Origin: Bryobacteraceae bacterium
GTDB taxonomy: Bacteria; Acidobacteriota; Terriglobia; Bryobacterales; Bryobacteraceae
Assembly: GCA_019686145.1 (NCBI GenBank)
Contig: JADGHK010000159.1
Location: 1 to 6,284 of the forward strand
DNA: 6,284 bases
Reading direction: 5' to 3'
In this document: in pieces, positions 4,048-6,284 of the stretch
How the letters are laid out: each line of letters starts with the position of its first letter
Position numbering within the stretch: position 1 is the stretch's first letter
Notes under the pieces: model-generated
What the model saw: the letters and a program-made list of their open reading frames with translations, nothing else
Database searches by the model: none
What the model was told of the DNA's origin: nothing
Translations under genes and position numbers: made by a program

Positions 4048-6284
4048 ATGCGGAGGAAACTTGTTTCATCGATTGCGGTGGGAACGGTGACGGCTCGCGT
4101 TCTGCCTCTGGTCCTCGCATTGCTGGCCGCGAATCCGGCCCTGGCAGACGACGAAATCTATGAAAAGAACATCCGTCCCCTGCTGATCGAGAAGTGCGGC
4201 GGCTGCCACAATCCGCAGGCGAAGACTGGCGGCTTGGACCTCACGACACCGGAAGGGCTTCGGCATGCCGACCGGGAAGCGGGTCTCCTCCAGGCCCCCG
4301 ATGCGAACGCAAGCCGACTGATGCAGGTTGTGCGATGGCAGGGGAAGGTGAAGATGCCTCCCACCGGACAGCTTTCCCCAGCCCAAGTGGGTTTGCTCGA
4401 GCGATGGATTCAGGGAGGCGCCCGGCTACCGGGCGAATCGCCGAATGAGGCGGCGAAGAACGGCGGACAGAAGAGCAAAGGAGCATCCCACTGGGCGTTC
4501 CAGCCGGTTCGCAAACCGGTTCTTCCAAAAGTGCAACACCGGGACCGCGTACGGAACGAGGTAGACCTTTTTATCTTTCAGAGGCTGGAAGAGGCAGGAC
4601 TGAAGCCGCCCGCGGAAGCCGACAAGCTGACCTTGCTGCGTCGCGCCACCTTCGACCTCCATGGCCTCCCTCCGACTCCCGAGGAGATCCGGGCCTTCCT
4701 TGCAGACACGGCTCCAGACGCGTATGAACGCCTGATCGACCGTCTCCTGGCGTCCCCGCGCTACGGTGAGCGATGGGGCCGCCACTGGCTGGATGTCGCT
4801 CGCTATGCTCAGACAGGCGGAATCGACGAAAACGTCTCCTATCGCGAGGCATGGCGATACGGCGAATACGTCATCGATGCTTTCAATCGTGACCTTCCGT
4901 TCGACCAATTCATCGTCGAGCAACTGGCCGGCGACGTTCTACACAAGGGAACAAACGACTACATCCGGGGCCGTATCGCAACCGGTTTCCTGGCGCTGGG
5001 ACCCAAGGCGATCGTCGAACAAGACAAGACCAAGCAGCTCTACGACGTGATCGACGAGCAGATCGACACCACTTCGAAGGCATTTCTCGGCCTTACGATC
5101 TCCTGCGCCCGGTGCCACGACCATAAGTTCGATCCCATCTCGACCGAAGACTACTACGCCTTAGCATCCATCTTCCGTAGCACGCGGTTATATGAAACCC
5201 TCGAAGGCCGCAGCTCGACACTGTTTTTCACGCCTCTGGTTCCGGACGAAGTCTATGACCGGTACAGGAAGCGGCAGGACGAGATCGCGGCAAAGCAACT
5301 GGAGATTGAGGCGCTGATTGAGCCCGAAGTCACCGATTATGTGTATCGCGAGCTCCACCCGAAGCTTGCGGATTACATGGTTGCCTCGTGGCATGTGGAG
5401 AAGAAAGGGCGTTCGGCGCAAAAGGTCGCTCAGGATCGGGGACTCGACGCCAGGATTCTCGAGAAGCTGGCGAAATACCTGAAACCCGACGGATCATTCC
5501 GCCCCTTCCTGACCGAATGGCATGAATCGACGGAAGCGAACGTCGGTGCCGTCGCTGAGAAGTATGTCGCCCTCATTCAAGACCCTGCGCGGCGATGGCG
5601 GAACATCCTTGAGAAATGGGCGAAAGAAGTGCAACTTGCCGTTGCAAACGGAAAACAGCCGCCTCCAAAGGTGCGGTTCGAGGGATTTGCGTTTACCCGG
5701 GAGTCGGAACGCTTCTTCGGCGACATCTCTTTCCTGAAGAGCACCTTCAATGAGAAGGATCGTGAAGACGGAGCCTTTGCAATCCCGGAAGGAGAGAGAA
5801 AACGGTACCTTGCCGCTGCTACGCGAAAGAAGGTCGAACTCCTCGAGCAGGAACTGGCTGAGCTAAAACGGACCGCGCCTTCGAGGCCGATGGTTGCTCA
5901 CGGTGTCGCTGAAGGAGAGCCCTTCGAACAGCGTGTTTTCATCCGCGGGAATCACGCGAACCTTGGCAAGCCGGTTCCGAAACGGTTTCCCGTTGTGCTC
6001 GCGGGCTACAGTCGACCGCGGATCGAGACGGTCAGCGGGCGGCTGGAGCTGGCCCACTGGATCGCATCGCCTGCGAATCCTCTTACCGCGCGTGTGGCCG
6101 TAAACCGGATCTGGCTCTGGCATTTTGGCCAAGGGCTGGTTCGCACGCCGGACAACTTTGGCCTGCGCGGAGAGCTGCCCACGCATCCGGAACTCCTCGA
6201 CTATCTTGCGGCGCGATTCGTCGAGGAGGGCTGGTCGATCAAGGCGATGCACCGGCTGCTCATGACGTCGTCGACCTATCGCTT
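4048..6284 (+). CDS. Exported PSCyt1-DUF1549-DUF1553 (PSD1-type) cytochrome-like protein (3' end beyond window)
   Basis: The frame is open from the ATG at 4048 to the right edge (745 codons plus 2 nt). Residues 1-33 look like a signal peptide (MRRK start, VLPLVLALLAA core, cleavage after ALA). Residues about 36-125 match the planctomycete-type cytochrome c domain: CGGCH at 50-54 for covalent haem and KMPPTGQLS near 102-110 carrying the probable Met ligand (M103). Residues about 170-378 match DUF1549, with LLRRATFDLHGLPPTPEEI, YGERWGRHWLDVARYA and a second haem-type motif CARCHDHKFDP (C353, C356, H357). A variable middle region has two short coiled-coil-like stretches near 396-412 and 593-608. 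DUF1553 begins near 660 (TARVAVNRIWLWHFGQGL, later LLMTSSTYR) and is cut by the window. The family is common in Planctomycetes and Acidobacteria, often next to a DUF1501 gene, and its reaction is not established. No Shine-Dalgarno precedes the ATG; GTG at 4078 is an alternative start. Confidence 0.92.
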   Translation, partial: MRRKLVSSIAVGTVTARVLPLVLALLAANPALADDEIYEKNIRPLLIEKCGGCHNPQAKTGGLDLTTPEGLRHADREAGLLQAPDANASRLMQVVRWQGKVKMPPTGQLSPAQVGLLERWIQGGARLPGESPNEAAKNGGQKSKGASHWAFQPVRKPVLPKVQHRDRVRNEVDLFIFQRLEEAGLKPPAEADKLTLLRRATFDLHGLPPTPEEIRAFLADTAPDAYERLIDRLLASPRYGERWGRHWLDVARYAQTGGIDENVSYREAWRYGEYVIDAFNRDLPFDQFIVEQLAGDVLHKGTNDYIRGRIATGFLALGPKAIVEQDKTKQLYDVIDEQIDTTSKAFLGLTISCARCHDHKFDPISTEDYYALASIFRSTRLYETLEGRSSTLFFTPLVPDEVYDRYRKRQDEIAAKQLEIEALIEPEVTDYVYRELHPKLADYMVASWHVEKKGRSAQKVAQDRGLDARILEKLAKYLKPDGSFRPFLTEWHESTEANVGAVAEKYVALIQDPARRWRNILEKWAKEVQLAVANGKQPPPKVRFEGFAFTRESERFFGDISFLKSTFNEKDREDGAFAIPEGERKRYLAAATRKKVELLEQELAELKRTAPSRPMVAHGVAEGEPFEQRVFIRGNHANLGKPVPKRFPVVLAGYSRPRIETVSGRLELAHWIASPANPLTARVAVNRIWLWHFGQGLVRTPDNFGLRGELPTHPELLDYLAARFVEEGWSIKAMHRLLMTSSTYR

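Noticed and set aside
4426..4923. A 165-codon minus-strand open frame under the PSD1-type gene
   Set aside because: It overlaps the strongly supported DUF1549 coding region on the opposite strand and has no ribosome site or recognisable motif. The same holds for the other short frames inside 4048-6284.
1..6284. Mobile elements, CRISPR arrays, tRNA or rRNA genes
   Set aside because: Nearly all of the window is three continuous coding frames. The two gaps hold no regularly spaced repeat-spacer units, no terminal inverted repeats and nothing resembling a tRNA cloverleaf.

Overview
The window looks like chromosomal DNA from an Acidobacteriota bacterium, probably near the Solibacter/Bryobacter group. 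This is inferred from gene content: an Oar-like TonB-dependent receptor with a carboxypeptidase-regulatory N-domain, a ToxR/CadC-like membrane-anchored regulator of a type common in that phylum, and a 'planctomycete cytochrome' (PSCyt1/DUF1549/DUF1553) protein, all in moderately GC-rich DNA. No phylogenetic marker is present, so the assignment is tentative.

Layout. Positions 1-2399 (minus strand) hold the N-terminal ~799 residues of an outer-membrane TonB-dependent receptor; its C-terminal barrel runs off the left edge. Positions 2400-2648 are a 249-bp intergenic region. It carries a good sigma70-like promoter for the receptor, a cluster of degenerate direct repeats (GTWACCACT-like) just upstream of and touching the -35 box, and a predicted ~158-nt leader with two stem-loops. 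Positions 2649-3974 (minus strand) encode a 441-residue one-component regulator: cytoplasmic winged-helix domain, Pro-rich linker, one membrane segment and an unrecognised extracytoplasmic C-terminal domain. Positions 3975-4047 are a short divergent region with a pair of TGTWACC elements. From 4048 to the right edge (plus strand) lies an exported, putatively haem-binding PSCyt1-DUF1549-DUF1553 protein, 745 residues visible and open at its 3' end.

How they may work together (inference). The regulator sits between two exported-protein genes. Similar GTAAC-type elements, repeated at 10-12 bp (about one helical turn, the spacing OmpR/PhoB-type winged helices favour), lie in front of both neighbours and of the regulator itself. 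The simplest reading is a local circuit: the regulator senses something outside the inner membrane and controls outer-membrane uptake through the TonB receptor and the divergent cytochrome-like protein. The substrate cannot be read from the sequence. No RNA genes, insertion sequences or CRISPR arrays were seen.
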